64,000 nucleotides of DNA from Armatimonadota bacterium (GTDB lineage Bacteria > Armatimonadota > Fimbriimonadia > Fimbriimonadales > Fimbriimonadaceae), in NCBI GenBank assembly GCA_037138755.1, contig JBAXHT010000001.1, positions 1,335,805-1,399,804 on the forward strand, written 5' to 3'. Shown one piece after another: positions 17,151 through 26,331 of this stretch. Within the stretch, counting starts at the first letter, position 1, and every line of letters begins with the position of its first letter. The position numbers and the translations under genes were made by a program. The notes below the pieces were generated by a model. It worked only from the letters and a program-made list of their open reading frames with translations. It was not told the origin of the DNA and did no database searches.

Positions 17151-19109
17151 ATGTCAACCAAGACTTCAAAAAGCACTTTCAACAAGCTCAAGTTCCTCAA
17201 ACTGATGATGCTCTCCCGTGAGGGGGATCGCCGCGAAGGAATCTTGCTCCGACAAAGCAAGGGCTGGTTCCAAGTCTCCGGAATGGGCCACGAAGCACTT
17301 GGCGCGCTTGCCTACTTACTCCGAGAAGACGACTATATCTTCCCCTACTACCGCGACCGTGGCTTGATGCTGGCTCGAGGACTCACCAACAAAGACCTCG
17401 CCCTTGCCTACTTCGCCAAGCGTGATGGAAGCAGCGGCGGCCGCCAGATGCCCGGGCACTACAGCAGCCGACCGCACAACGTTTTCAGCGTCTGTACGCT
17501 CACCGGTGGCAACTGTCTTCCGGCCTGCGGAACCGCTTGGGGAATGAAGATGGACGGCAAGGACAGCGTCGCTATCGCCACCATTGGAGACGCGGCGGCT
17601 CGGCAGGGCGAGTTTTATGAAGCTTGGGCTTTTGCCATTCAAGAAAAGCTTCCCGTCGTTTTTGTGCTGGAAGACAACAAGTACGGCATCTCAACTCCGA
17701 CCGAGAAGTTCATGCCGTTCCACCTCGGATTATTCGAATCAGAAGCTGTCGTCAAAGTCGATGGTCGGCATCCGGACAACATCCTAGAAGCAGGTCGAAC
17801 TGCCATCGAGAAAGCTCGTAAAGGCGAGGGGCCAACCATGATCTGGCTCGACATCGACCGCCTTTCCTCACACACATCTAGCGACGATCACCGGGTCTAC
17901 CGCGATCTGAACGACATCGAAGAGATGCAGCTCCGCGATCCGATTCGACTCCTTTCCGAGGAACTCCTCAAGTCCGGAGAACTCACCGAAGCCGCATTCC
18001 AGGCGATGCAAGATGAGGTCTTCAAGGAAGTCGACGAAGACTATATTGCCGCAGAAAAAGCCGACGATCCGATCAGCGAAGAAACCATGCGCGATTGTTG
18101 GGGCGACGAGGTTGATGCAGAGGCTCCGCCGATCACCGCCGGACGTCAAACCATGGTCTCCGCAATCAACACTACCTTCCGAAAAGCCCTCGAAAATGAT
18201 CCCAAGATCGTCTTCTTCGGCGAAGACATCGAGGACCCCAAAGGCGGCGTTTTCGGCGTCACCAAGGGTCTCAGCGAAGCATTCCCCAAGCAAGTTTTCA
18301 ATTCACCACTTGCGGAAGCAACGATCATGGGAGTCGCTGTTGGCTTGTCAGCCTACGGATGGCGACCGGTCTTCGAACTCCAGTTCATCGACTTCATCGC
18401 TCCTGGCTGGAACCAGATCACTGGCCAAATGTCCACCCTCCGCTGGCGAAGCTTTGGTGAATGGAAGTGTCCGCTCGTGATCTACGCCCCTTACGGTGCG
18501 TACCTGCCGGGCGGTTCGCTGTGGCATAGCCAGAGCAACGAAGGCTCCTTGGCTCACGTCCCGGGTCTGCGAGTCGCCGTTCCGAGCACCCCGCAAGACG
18601 CCGCCGGACTCCTCTGGAGCGCAATCCACGGTGACGACCCCACCTTCGTTCTCGTTCCGAAGCACATCTTCCGAATGCAAATCGAAGTCGAGAACGTCGA
18701 GCCGGTTCCGTTTGGGGTTGCGAATGTCGTTCAAGAAGGCTCCGATGTCACGATCGTCAGCTACGGTAACACGATGGAACTCGTCCACGAAGCCGCTGCC
18801 AAGAGTGGCGTGAGCTGTGAGATCATCGACCTCCGGTCAATCGTTCCGTGCGATTACGAGACCATTACCGAGTCCGTCGCAAAGACTGGAAGGTTGGTCG
18901 TCGTTCACGAGGACACCAAGACCTGCGGCTTCGGACAGTCGATCATCAGCGAAATGGTCAGCGTGCCTGAGAGATTTAATCTCTTCCTTTCGCCACCTCA
19001 ATTGGTCTGCCGTGACGATGTCCACATCGGCTACAACCCGATCTATGAATACGCTGCTTTGCCTGACGTTGATCAAGTGATTTCCGCGATCAACGTTGTG
19101 ATGGAATAA
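17151..19109 (+). CDS. 2-oxoacid dehydrogenase E1, fused alpha and beta subunits
   Basis: 652 residues. It is the thiamine-diphosphate decarboxylase component of a pyruvate or branched-chain 2-oxoacid dehydrogenase complex. The alpha half (~1-310) has GHEALGALAYLLREDDYIFP, the TPP motif GDAAARQGEFYEAWAFAI ending in NKYGIS, and SSHTSSDDH. The beta half (~325-650) has ITAGRQTMVSAINTTFRKAL, FFGEDIEDPKGGVFGVTKGL and FNSPLAEATIMGVAVGLSAY, with the C-terminal transketolase-like domain ending in GYNPIYEYAALPD. Fusion into one chain is known in several phyla. E2 and E3 genes are not in the window. A Shine-Dalgarno-like CTAAGG precedes the ATG and a TAAAAT at 17095-17100 suggests a ~45-base leader. 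Substrate is not resolved. Confidence 0.9.
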   Translation: MSTKTSKSTFNKLKFLKLMMLSREGDRREGILLRQSKGWFQVSGMGHEALGALAYLLREDDYIFPYYRDRGLMLARGLTNKDLALAYFAKRDGSSGGRQMPGHYSSRPHNVFSVCTLTGGNCLPACGTAWGMKMDGKDSVAIATIGDAAARQGEFYEAWAFAIQEKLPVVFVLEDNKYGISTPTEKFMPFHLGLFESEAVVKVDGRHPDNILEAGRTAIEKARKGEGPTMIWLDIDRLSSHTSSDDHRVYRDLNDIEEMQLRDPIRLLSEELLKSGELTEAAFQAMQDEVFKEVDEDYIAAEKADDPISEETMRDCWGDEVDAEAPPITAGRQTMVSAINTTFRKALENDPKIVFFGEDIEDPKGGVFGVTKGLSEAFPKQVFNSPLAEATIMGVAVGLSAYGWRPVFELQFIDFIAPGWNQITGQMSTLRWRSFGEWKCPLVIYAPYGAYLPGGSLWHSQSNEGSLAHVPGLRVAVPSTPQDAAGLLWSAIHGDDPTFVLVPKHIFRMQIEVENVEPVPFGVANVVQEGSDVTIVSYGNTMELVHEAAAKSGVSCEIIDLRSIVPCDYETITESVAKTGRLVVVHEDTKTCGFGQSIISEMVSVPERFNLFLSPPQLVCRDDVHIGYNPIYEYAALPDVDQVISAINVVME

Positions 19110-19146
19110 CCTAGATTCCGAAGAATTTACGGATCAATCAAACGAA

Positions 19147-19168
19147 GGGGTCAAGTAAACTTGACCCC
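19147..19168 (+). promoter_or_regulatory. perfect hairpin ending at the start codon
   Basis: Arms GGGGTCAAG and CTTGACCCC are perfectly complementary over 9 bases around a TAAA loop, and the 3' arm ends on the base before ATG 19169. The only Shine-Dalgarno-like stretch (GAAGGGG, 19144-19150) is inside the 5' arm, so the folded RNA would hide it. It could equally be a DNA operator. There is no T-tract, so it is not a terminator. Confidence 0.6.
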
Positions 19169-20296
19169 ATGAAGCCCATGCGAGTCGGCATTATCGGAGC
19201 CGGCAATATTAGCTCGATCTACTGCGAAAATCTCAAGAAATTCGCCTCAACTGAGCTGGTGGGCATCGCAGATCTGTTGCCTGCAGCAGCGGAAGCCCAG
19301 GCCGAAAAGTACGAGATCAAGTCGTTCTCCGTCGAAGAAATGATCGCAACTGACGAGGTGGACCTCATCGTCAACCTCACGATTCCGGCTGTCCACGGGC
19401 AGGTAGCACTCCAAGTCTTGAATGCCGGAAAGCACGTCCACAACGAAAAGCCCCTCGCGCCAAACCGCGAAGAAGCCCGCGAAATGCTCCGCACCGCCAA
19501 GGAAAAGGGCCTCACCATCGGTTGCGCCCCGGACACCTTCCTCGGAGCCGCTCATCAGCACGTTCGCAAGCTCCTCGAAGGCGGAATCATCGGCCCGATC
19601 GTCGGAGTCCACGGCTACATGACCTCACGCGGAGTCGAATCTTGGCATCCAAATCCCGAGTTCTTCTACAAGCCCGGAGCCGGTCCGATGCTCGACATGG
19701 GCCCGTACTACCTAACGGCGATGGTCAACATGTTCGGACCAATCAAGCGGGTCGCCAGCATCACCAACATTACCTACCCTGAGCGAACCGTCACCAGCGA
19801 GCCAAAGAAGGGAACCGTCATCAAGGTCGAAACTCCAACCCACTTTGGAACCACGGTCCAGTTCCATAGCGGTGTCGTTGGTCAACTCACCATGTCGTTC
19901 GACACTCACGGATTCGAAGGCCAGCCCTGCATCGTCGTCTTCGGCGGCGACGGAACCATGATCGTTCCTGATCCAAACTCCTTCGATGGCTGGGATGGCC
20001 GCCCAGAAACCGGCAACATCATCGTCCGGAAAGGAGGCGAGTCCCAGATCATCCGCTCCACCGAGCCATTCAAAGCCAACTCGCGCGGCCTCGGGGTCCT
20101 CGACACGGTTCACGCCATCGCCGAAGGACGCCCCAACCGCGCCAGCGGAGACCTGGCCTTCCACGTCCTCGACGCCATGCTTGCCTCAATCGAGTCGTCC
20201 GAGCAAGATCGCTTCATCAGCCTGGAAAGCAAGCCCGACCAACCGACCGTGATCGGTGATACGGAGTTCCCGGCCGAACGCGAACTGATGGGCTAA
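19169..20296 (+). CDS. Gfo/Idh/MocA family NAD(P)-dependent oxidoreductase
   Basis: 375 residues. The N-terminal Rossmann fold (MRVGIIGAGNISSIYCENL) and the family signature VNLTIPAVHGQVALQVLNAG followed by KHVHNEKPLAPN (the EKP motif with the catalytic Lys) are clear. GGPMLDMG-like GAGPMLDMGPYYLTAMVNMFG marks the substrate domain. Members act on sugars, inositols and their derivatives; the substrate cannot be told. An alternative start is ATG 19178, which begins exactly at the Rossmann strand. Either start is masked by the hairpin just upstream. It is monocistronic on the evidence of spacing. Confidence 0.88.
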   Translation: MKPMRVGIIGAGNISSIYCENLKKFASTELVGIADLLPAAAEAQAEKYEIKSFSVEEMIATDEVDLIVNLTIPAVHGQVALQVLNAGKHVHNEKPLAPNREEAREMLRTAKEKGLTIGCAPDTFLGAAHQHVRKLLEGGIIGPIVGVHGYMTSRGVESWHPNPEFFYKPGAGPMLDMGPYYLTAMVNMFGPIKRVASITNITYPERTVTSEPKKGTVIKVETPTHFGTTVQFHSGVVGQLTMSFDTHGFEGQPCIVVFGGDGTMIVPDPNSFDGWDGRPETGNIIVRKGGESQIIRSTEPFKANSRGLGVLDTVHAIAEGRPNRASGDLAFHVLDAMLASIESSEQDRFISLESKPDQPTVIGDTEFPAERELMG

Positions 20297-20450
20297 TTGG
20301 AGCGCGGGTGCCCCCACCCGCTTCCGGGCGCGATAGCGACAATACAAACCAGGATCGCAAGTGGAACAACCCGAAAAATCGGGGCGTCTCGCATGCTTCG
20401 CGAGCGCAGCGAGGAGTCACGAGAACCAACAGATTGGAGTAGAAAGGAAT

Positions 20451-20867
20451 ATGAAAGTTTCAGTCGAATGGAAAGGCGACCTCACTTTTGAAGCAACCGC
20501 CCCGAGTGGCGTGCCATTCATCATGGACGCCTCCCACAACGAGAACGCACCCGCAAAGGGCCCAACGCCGCTTGAAGTTATGGTCGGCTCTCTCGCTGCC
20601 TGCTCAGCCGTTGATGTCGTCGGAATCCTTGCCAAAAAACGCCAAACCGTCGAAAGCTACCGAATCGAAGTCGTCGGCGAGCGTCCCGAACCGGGCACCT
20701 ACCCCCGCCCGTTCACCGCCCTCACCGTCCGCCACATCCTCAAAGGTCCAAATCTCGACCCCGCCGCCGTCGAGCGAGCCGTCCAACTCAGTGACGAAAA
20801 ATACTGCTCCGTAGCCGCCACGCTGCGCCAGAACCCGACGATTTCGACAGAAGTTGTGATCGGTTAA
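20451..20867 (+). CDS. OsmC family protein
   Basis: 138 residues. OsmC/Ohr proteins are small dimeric thiol peroxidases. Visible are the N-terminal strand KVSVEWKGDLTFEA, the helix start GPTPLEVMVGSLAACSAVDVV with one Cys, and the second Cys in LSDEKYCSVAATLRQNP. The pair has the spacing of the YhfA-type subgroup, so peroxide reduction is likely but not proven. A good Shine-Dalgarno (AGAAAGGA) lies 5 bases before ATG 20451; an upstream in-frame start at 20361 would add 30 unconserved residues and is rejected. Confidence 0.87.
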   Translation: MKVSVEWKGDLTFEATAPSGVPFIMDASHNENAPAKGPTPLEVMVGSLAACSAVDVVGILAKKRQTVESYRIEVVGERPEPGTYPRPFTALTVRHILKGPNLDPAAVERAVQLSDEKYCSVAATLRQNPTISTEVVIG

Positions 20868-20926
20868 GGCGCGCAAATAAGATCTGCTATTGCTTGGCGA
20901 AATTGGAGCGTGGGACTTCGTCTGCC

Positions 20927-21238
20927 TTAGGATTTGTCAGGAGGGGCGCCAGCCGAATGGGAGTCAGCTGGCTGGTTTCCGTGTCTCCAACGGTAGTCAA
21001 CAATCGAATAGGCACTTTTAAGATCCACCCCGGTTCGGTCTCTGACCAGCTTAATTGCTTGTAGCTTTTCGCTAGGTAGGTGTCTTAGTTCCTCCTCGGT
21101 TAGATAAATTGAAGATAACTCGGAGTTCAAAGCTACCCGCTGATCGATTCGCTCTCTCCGGCCCGGAAGGGACGACCATCGACCCGCAAGGAAGGCCAGT
21201 ACTGCCACGTCAATGATGTCTAGTTGCTCTCGATTCAT
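20927..21238 (-). CDS. small protein with ribosomal L7/L12 C-terminal-like domain
   Basis: 103 residues. The first part (LDIIDVAVLAFLAGRW, then a basic stretch) is unassigned. Residues ~57-84 (EKLQAIKLVRDRTGVDLKSA then YSIVDYRW) match the helix-turn-helix face of the L7/L12 C-terminal domain, usually KIAVIKAVREITGLGLKEAK. L7/L12-CTD fragments appear in many bacterial proteins outside the ribosome. The start overlaps the recN stop (ATGA), so it is translated with recN. Its function is unknown. Confidence 0.7.
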   Translation of the reverse strand: MNREQLDIIDVAVLAFLAGRWSSLPGRRERIDQRVALNSELSSIYLTEEELRHLPSEKLQAIKLVRDRTGVDLKSAYSIVDYRWRHGNQPADSHSAGAPPDKS

Positions 21239-22893
21239 CCTAACAACTCTCGAGCATTTGCCAAAGCAGTCTCGGTCACCGTATCCCCCGCCAACATCCG
21301 CGCTATCTCCTCCACCCGATCCTCCGCCGAAAGTGCTACCACCGACGTCTGGGACCGACCCCCTTCTTCCCGCTTCTCAATCCGGTATTGATGCGAAGCG
21401 CAAGCCGCCACCTGCGGCAAGTGGCTAATAGCGATCACCTGATAAAACGCCCCGAGAGCCGCCAGCTTGCGCCCAACCGCCGCCGCCGCCTTCCCACCGA
21501 GCCCAGTATCCACCTCATCAAAAAGCAACGTCGGAACCCCTACCCGCCCCGCCAAAGCACTCTTCAACGCCAGCATCACCCGCGAAACTTCGCCGCCGGA
21601 AGCAATCTTCGCCAGCGGCTTCGGAGGCTCCCCTACGTTGGCCGAAAAGAGAAACTCAACCTCATCAGCACCCAGTGCTGAAGGCTCGCAAGGCTTGATC
21701 GAAACCTCCAACCGGGCCCTGCCCATCGAGAGGTCATCCAAATGCTCCCTCATCGAAGCTACAAAAGCATCCGCCTTCGACCTCCGAACACCTGTCAAAA
21801 CTTGGCAAGCCGAAGCCAACTCAGCCGAAGCCGAGGTGAGTTGCTGGTTCAGCGATTCCTCCGAAGCCTCAGCATCCTCCAAGGTCGCAAGCTCTTCTTC
21901 AGCCGATAAACAAAAGGCCAAAATCGCAGCTTCGCTTTCGCCGTACTTCCGCTTGAGCCGTTTTAACCCATCAAGGCGCTCGGACGTCAAATCCAGCAAT
22001 GCAGGGTCAGAGTCCAGCCGCTCGAAGTAGGAAGACAATGCATGCACGGATTCATCCAGATTCACCACCGCAGCCTCCAGTCCAGAAGCTACGACCTCCA
22101 AGGAAGAATCAAACCGAAAAGCATCTGACACCGCAGAGGAACCGCCCGCCAGAAGATCACGAGCATTCACTTCGCCTTCGCTAAGTGACGAAAGAGCGGC
22201 CTGAACCGAAGAAGTAATGCGCTCCAAGTTCTTCAATCGAGAGAGTGTCGCCGACAGTTCCTCTTCCTCGCCGTCGACCGGGGAGAAGGAGCGAATCTCG
22301 TTCACCTGGAACCGAAGCATATCCAAGCGCTGTTCCCGTTCCCGAAGCCCTCGCCGCAAGGCTTCCATCCGGGTTCGAACCGCTGAAAACGACGAAAACG
22401 CCGACTCGACTGCACCTAATGCAGAAACAGCCTCGACTCCAATCCACTGATCCAAATACCCAACATGCGTCAGTGGATCAAGCAAAGCTTGATGCTGATG
22501 CTGGCCGTGCAAATCAACGATCAACCGCCCTAGAGCCCTCAAGGTAGCAATCGGAACCGTCCCTCCGTTCACCCGTGCAACCGACCGACCCCCTGCAAAA
22601 ACCTCACGCAGAATGAACAGACGCCCATCCTCCAGCTCCAAACCAAGCTCAGACAACGGAGCCAGCAGGTCAGCTCGCGCAGACAAATCAAGAACCAGCT
22701 GAACCGACGCCTTCGCTGCTCCGGTCCGAACTAAATCCGTATCCGCCCGCTCGCCCAGAGCAAGCTCCAAAGCGTCGATCATCAACGATTTTCCCGCCCC
22801 AGTCTCGCCAGTCAGAACCGAGAAACCTCCGTTGAATGAAAGTTCAACGTGGTTGATAATCGCAAGATTCTCGACTCGTAGTTCAGAGATCAT
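21235..22893 (-). CDS. recN: DNA repair protein RecN
   Basis: 552 residues, the usual length. RecN is an SMC-like ATPase that acts at double-strand breaks. Walker A is GETGAGKSLMIDALELALGE near residue 29. Long coiled-coil arms occupy the middle (REREQRLDMLRFQVNEI, ERLDGLKRLKRKYGESEAAI). The ABC signature is KIASGGEVSRVMLALKSALA and Walker B is PTLLFDEVDTGLGGKAAAAV, followed by QVIAISHLPQVAACA. The ATG touches the stop of the HTTM gene by one base. It forms one run with the upstream HTTM and TPR genes. Confidence 0.96.
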   Translation of the reverse strand: MISELRVENLAIINHVELSFNGGFSVLTGETGAGKSLMIDALELALGERADTDLVRTGAAKASVQLVLDLSARADLLAPLSELGLELEDGRLFILREVFAGGRSVARVNGGTVPIATLRALGRLIVDLHGQHQHQALLDPLTHVGYLDQWIGVEAVSALGAVESAFSSFSAVRTRMEALRRGLREREQRLDMLRFQVNEIRSFSPVDGEEEELSATLSRLKNLERITSSVQAALSSLSEGEVNARDLLAGGSSAVSDAFRFDSSLEVVASGLEAAVVNLDESVHALSSYFERLDSDPALLDLTSERLDGLKRLKRKYGESEAAILAFCLSAEEELATLEDAEASEESLNQQLTSASAELASACQVLTGVRRSKADAFVASMREHLDDLSMGRARLEVSIKPCEPSALGADEVEFLFSANVGEPPKPLAKIASGGEVSRVMLALKSALAGRVGVPTLLFDEVDTGLGGKAAAAVGRKLAALGAFYQVIAISHLPQVAACASHQYRIEKREEGGRSQTSVVALSAEDRVEEIARMLAGDTVTETALANARELLG

Positions 22894-23831
22894 CAGGAAC
22901 GCGCAAACCGCGCTTTGAGTCTATCCCACCAAGCCGCAGTCTCTTCACCATCATAAAAAACGATGTACGAAGTCATCATCAAGAAGGCAAACAGAGGGAT
23001 GTTCATCGAATACTCGATCCATGCATGGAGGCTCACTCCTGCCAGAAGCACATACTTACGAAGCGGCTTGAAAAACACCAGAGTTCCGAGCGCGAACTCA
23101 ACGGCAAGGCTCCCCCAGGTAGTGATTTTTACCATAGGATAATCGTCGAAGAAAGCAGGAACGGGAAAGCGATCGAACTCGTGTAATCGAGCTGGGTACC
23201 ACGTAGCATCCCCTGACTTCCAAAGACCTCCGAACCATTTCGCCCAGGTCGTCGTGAAATACAACAACGCCAAATTGTATGCAATTAGCCGTTGGGGCCA
23301 CATTGAAATCAACGGCGGCTGTTCCCCTGCGGTCCCCTTGCGCCTTGCAATCCATCGATCAAGAGAGACCGCTGCCCCCGAAGGTCCCATCGCCAAGTAG
23401 ATGGCCGCGACTCGCATCCAAGTGTCTCCGCCGTGAAGAATGATCGGATTGCGATGATGAATCGCGACGATTCCAAGAGCCAAGCAAAACGTGCTGAACC
23501 GACTCCAAATCCCTAATGCGGATAGAGCGGCAAACCCGGTCGTCGCCCAGTAAACCGCTTTCACGATTAGATCGTTGGTCACTCCAAATAGAGGATCGAT
23601 CCGGTTGAACAACAGCGAACGATCGCCGCCGTTCATGTAGTGCGAGTCCATCCACTTTGCGCCTATCTCGGCCGGAACGTAACCTGTCTGACCAAACCAG
23701 TCGTTCCAAAACAGCCCGATCATGACGAAGTTGATGAACAACAACGTGCAGAACAAGATTCGGAACACCCCAAGGGTCACCGGGCTTCCATACCCAAACC
23801 ACCAACGGTAAAGCTGCTTAGCGCTTTCCAA
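22893..23831 (-). CDS. HTTM domain membrane protein
   Basis: 312 residues with about seven or eight hydrophobic helices. The HTTM domain is the membrane part shared with vitamin K-dependent gamma-carboxylase. Landmarks are LGVFRILFCTLLFINFVMIG, SALGIWSRFSTFCLALGIVA, then HHRNPIILHGGDTWMRVAAIYL, LIAYNLALLYFTTTWAKWFG and HAWIEYSMNIPLFAFLMMTS. Bacterial HTTM proteins lack a firm activity. The start overlaps the upstream gene by 14 bases, and that gene carries the WDMFAPNP motif often found with HTTM proteins, so the two probably work as a pair. Confidence 0.87.
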   Translation of the reverse strand: MESAKQLYRWWFGYGSPVTLGVFRILFCTLLFINFVMIGLFWNDWFGQTGYVPAEIGAKWMDSHYMNGGDRSLLFNRIDPLFGVTNDLIVKAVYWATTGFAALSALGIWSRFSTFCLALGIVAIHHRNPIILHGGDTWMRVAAIYLAMGPSGAAVSLDRWIARRKGTAGEQPPLISMWPQRLIAYNLALLYFTTTWAKWFGGLWKSGDATWYPARLHEFDRFPVPAFFDDYPMVKITTWGSLAVEFALGTLVFFKPLRKYVLLAGVSLHAWIEYSMNIPLFAFLMMTSYIVFYDGEETAAWWDRLKARFARS

Positions 23832-24474
23832 CGTTCCACCCCATGTCTCGCGCTAGTTTGGTCTGATCAACGATGTGCCAATAATAGGTGTAACTCTGGT
23901 AGGGCGGTTCTGGCCCACGTTTTGCGTCGTGCCGCGCAACCTCTTGCCAGTGCCGAGTCAACCCAACTTTCACTGGCGGATTCTTGGGGTCTTTCGCGTT
24001 GATGAGCGCGAAGTGTTGGGCGAAGACTGGCCACATCCAGCCGTTATCGTTGCCATGAGCCGGATCACTCTGGTTGACTCGCTCATAGAACTTCCGATAG
24101 CGCTCCATGAGATACTTCTGAGTGAGCGGAAGTTCCTTCATCCTGGGATACTGGTAGGTCGTATGCGAACCATCGAAGAAGATGATTTGTGCGTCGCACC
24201 AAAAGTCCGTCTGCGCCGGATTAGGGGCAAACATATCCCAATATTGCCAGAGCCCAGTGGGCAGGATGTAGGTCTCAAGAAACGGATGAGTCTTGAGCGT
24301 AGCGTCGTTCCACTTCAGAAAAATATCGGTTCCGTGCGCTGGTACCTCATTGTTAACAACGGCCTGAGTGGGCTTGGGTAATGCGTAGATCGTCACCATC
24401 AAGACGTTAGAAGCGACAAACGCGCACACCAATGGGTGTACGCGTTTGTTCTCAGCGGGTGCGGTTACCTGCAC
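23818..24474 (-). CDS. HTTM-partner protein with WDMFAPNP motif (DUF5819-like)
   Basis: 218 residues. One N-terminal helix (PLVCAFVASNVLMVTIYALP) is followed by an external domain with GLWQYWDMFAPNPAQTDFWC, KYLMERYRKFYERVNQ and YQSYTYYWHIVDQ. The FAPNP box is characteristic of proteins encoded next to or fused with HTTM domains. It overlaps the HTTM gene by 14 bases, indicating translational coupling. Activity is unknown; membership of DUF5819 is my best recollection and should be confirmed. Confidence 0.65.
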   Translation of the reverse strand: MQVTAPAENKRVHPLVCAFVASNVLMVTIYALPKPTQAVVNNEVPAHGTDIFLKWNDATLKTHPFLETYILPTGLWQYWDMFAPNPAQTDFWCDAQIIFFDGSHTTYQYPRMKELPLTQKYLMERYRKFYERVNQSDPAHGNDNGWMWPVFAQHFALINAKDPKNPPVKVGLTRHWQEVARHDAKRGPEPPYQSYTYYWHIVDQTKLARDMGWNVGKR

Positions 24475-24483
24475 CGTACTAGT

Positions 24484-26331
24484 TTACGCCTCAAGCTCGG
24501 CAAGAACGTCTTTTAGTTCAGTCATCATGTCCGGGTTTTCGTTGACAACCGCCCGAACTTGCTCAGCGATCTGCTTCGCTTCATCGGTGTGCCCCGCTCG
24601 CTTTGCAGCAAGGCCGAGGTTAATAAACACACCGAAACTCTGCTGATTCTGCGAGAACGCGAACTGCATGAACTGCCAAGCATCTTCGTGCTTGCCCTGC
24701 CCGTTAAGCGACTCTCGGTACTCGCCGTAGGCTGGTTCGCAGCCAGGATACATTTCAAGCAATCGTCGAGCCGCGTCTTCGGCTTCGACGTGATCGCCGA
24801 TTCGGTTGTACGCCGATGCAAGCATCGCCCACATCTTCCAGTAATCGGCAAGCCAGTTGCGGAGTGGTTTAAGGTCGCGAATCGCACCTTCAGCATCTCC
24901 AGCGGCTAACTTTTCGCCTGCAGCCTGAACGCTTTCTATCCGCTTCGGCTGCTCCAGTTCGATAAGCCAAGCAGTTGCCTGGGCCTTGGTGTTCGGATCT
25001 GGATTCGCCTTCAGGACGTTTTGCAGTACCGCAGGAATCTCAAACTCGCGGTCGGCGGCCTGGAGAGTCTGAGCGTATTCAAGCAACAGCGGAACATCGG
25101 CCGGGGCGACATCAATGACGTCCTCGTAGAAGTCCATCGCTCGGTCCAAATCCTCGTTTTGTGCCAGATAAGGAGCATAGAACCGCTTAACCAAAACGTT
25201 TTCTTCGACGCTGACAATGGCATGCTCGAACGCCTTCTCGCCGTCGGATTGGCGACCGTTTTGAATCAGGGAGATGGCGTACTTTGCGTGAAACTCCGGA
25301 TTCTGCGGATGCGCATCGACCAGTTCTTTCCAAAGCGCAGGAACTTCGTGACCCCGACCGGTCGCGTTCAATACTCCGACCAAGAAGTCCATTGAAGGTT
25401 TGGTCTCATCCTCAAGCTCAATCGCTCGCTTAAAGTTGCGCTCGGCATTGACGAACATGTTCATCGACGCCTGAGCATTGCCGAGGCGATTCAAAATCCC
25501 CGGATCATCGGCTTTGAGCTGAGCCGACTTTTCGAAGAAATCGACCGCTTTTGCGGCATCGTTTGCCGCTTGGTGAAGCTCACCAAGTGCGAAGAATGCA
25601 CCAAAGTCGTCTGGAACGAGCTTGGTCGCTTTGTTCAGCGCTCCTTCTACAAGTTCAAAGGTTCCGATCTGGTACTGCGTGCAAGCTCGGCATAGTCCAA
25701 CCAGCACTTGGTACGCCCCTTCAAACTCCTTGTCAAGCTCGATGGCTTCGGCTAAGGATTCAAGAGCGCCCTCCGGAGAAAACTCCTGGGCCACGAGGCC
25801 GTTGGCCTGCTGGATGTAGTTCAGAGCATCGTAACCCTCAAGGAACTTGAGGAAGCAAGCCGCGCTGTCGGTGCCGAACTCCATCGTCTCTCCCGCCAGA
25901 AACTCGGGGAGCCCGATTTGGGCTTCATCAGCAAGTCGCTTGACCATTTTGTGGAGAACGGTAAAGATCTGCTCGTCCGTAAACTTGTGGACTTCGGTGA
26001 CGCCACCTGCCAAGTCATCTTTCTTGGTATAGCGAACCGTAATCTCGTGGCCGCCATCGGCGGCGGCAATCGAGCCGTCCATCGAAACATCAACCCCGGA
26101 CTGGCTAAACAAATCGCCAAGCTGATCGGCTTCGAGGAGCCCGTCCCCAATATTCACAAAAGCGGTACGGGCAACCCCGCCCTGTTCGACTTGGGTCAGG
26201 AAACTCACGGACTGAACATCAGCTTCTCCGTGGCTACGAAGTTGGTCTGCCACGAAAGCGGAAATTTGGCGCCCGAGCTGGGGCTTTGCGCCCTCTCCGG
26301 CATTTAAGGGCAAAACTGCAACTTTCAACAC
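24484..26331 (-). CDS. tetratricopeptide repeat protein
   Basis: About 615 residues from GTG 26331. Residues ~1-150 form an N-terminal alpha/beta domain (KVAVLPLNAGEGAKPQLGRQ, VDVSMDGSIAAADGGHEITV) like those that sense or score outer-membrane or regulator inputs. The rest is at least eight TPR units (AIELDKEFEGAYQVLVGLCR, FGAFFALGELHQAANDAAKA, PGILNRLGNAQASMNMFVNA, LDRAMDFYEDVIDVAPADVP). A longer frame to ATG 26442 would run over the conserved tdh N-terminus. A TAAACT hexamer 7 bases before GTG 26331 supports the shorter start. It leads the run with the FAPNP protein, HTTM and recN. Confidence 0.8.
   Translation of the reverse strand: MLKVAVLPLNAGEGAKPQLGRQISAFVADQLRSHGEADVQSVSFLTQVEQGGVARTAFVNIGDGLLEADQLGDLFSQSGVDVSMDGSIAAADGGHEITVRYTKKDDLAGGVTEVHKFTDEQIFTVLHKMVKRLADEAQIGLPEFLAGETMEFGTDSAACFLKFLEGYDALNYIQQANGLVAQEFSPEGALESLAEAIELDKEFEGAYQVLVGLCRACTQYQIGTFELVEGALNKATKLVPDDFGAFFALGELHQAANDAAKAVDFFEKSAQLKADDPGILNRLGNAQASMNMFVNAERNFKRAIELEDETKPSMDFLVGVLNATGRGHEVPALWKELVDAHPQNPEFHAKYAISLIQNGRQSDGEKAFEHAIVSVEENVLVKRFYAPYLAQNEDLDRAMDFYEDVIDVAPADVPLLLEYAQTLQAADREFEIPAVLQNVLKANPDPNTKAQATAWLIELEQPKRIESVQAAGEKLAAGDAEGAIRDLKPLRNWLADYWKMWAMLASAYNRIGDHVEAEDAARRLLEMYPGCEPAYGEYRESLNGQGKHEDAWQFMQFAFSQNQQSFGVFINLGLAAKRAGHTDEAKQIAEQVRAVVNENPDMMTELKDVLAELEA

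Noticed and set aside
20297-20450. possible gene start at 20361 before OsmC
   Set aside because: The extra 30 residues contain no family sequence, and a good Shine-Dalgarno lies before ATG 20451. A GC-rich hairpin (GCGGGTG/CACCCGC) is present but has no T tail.
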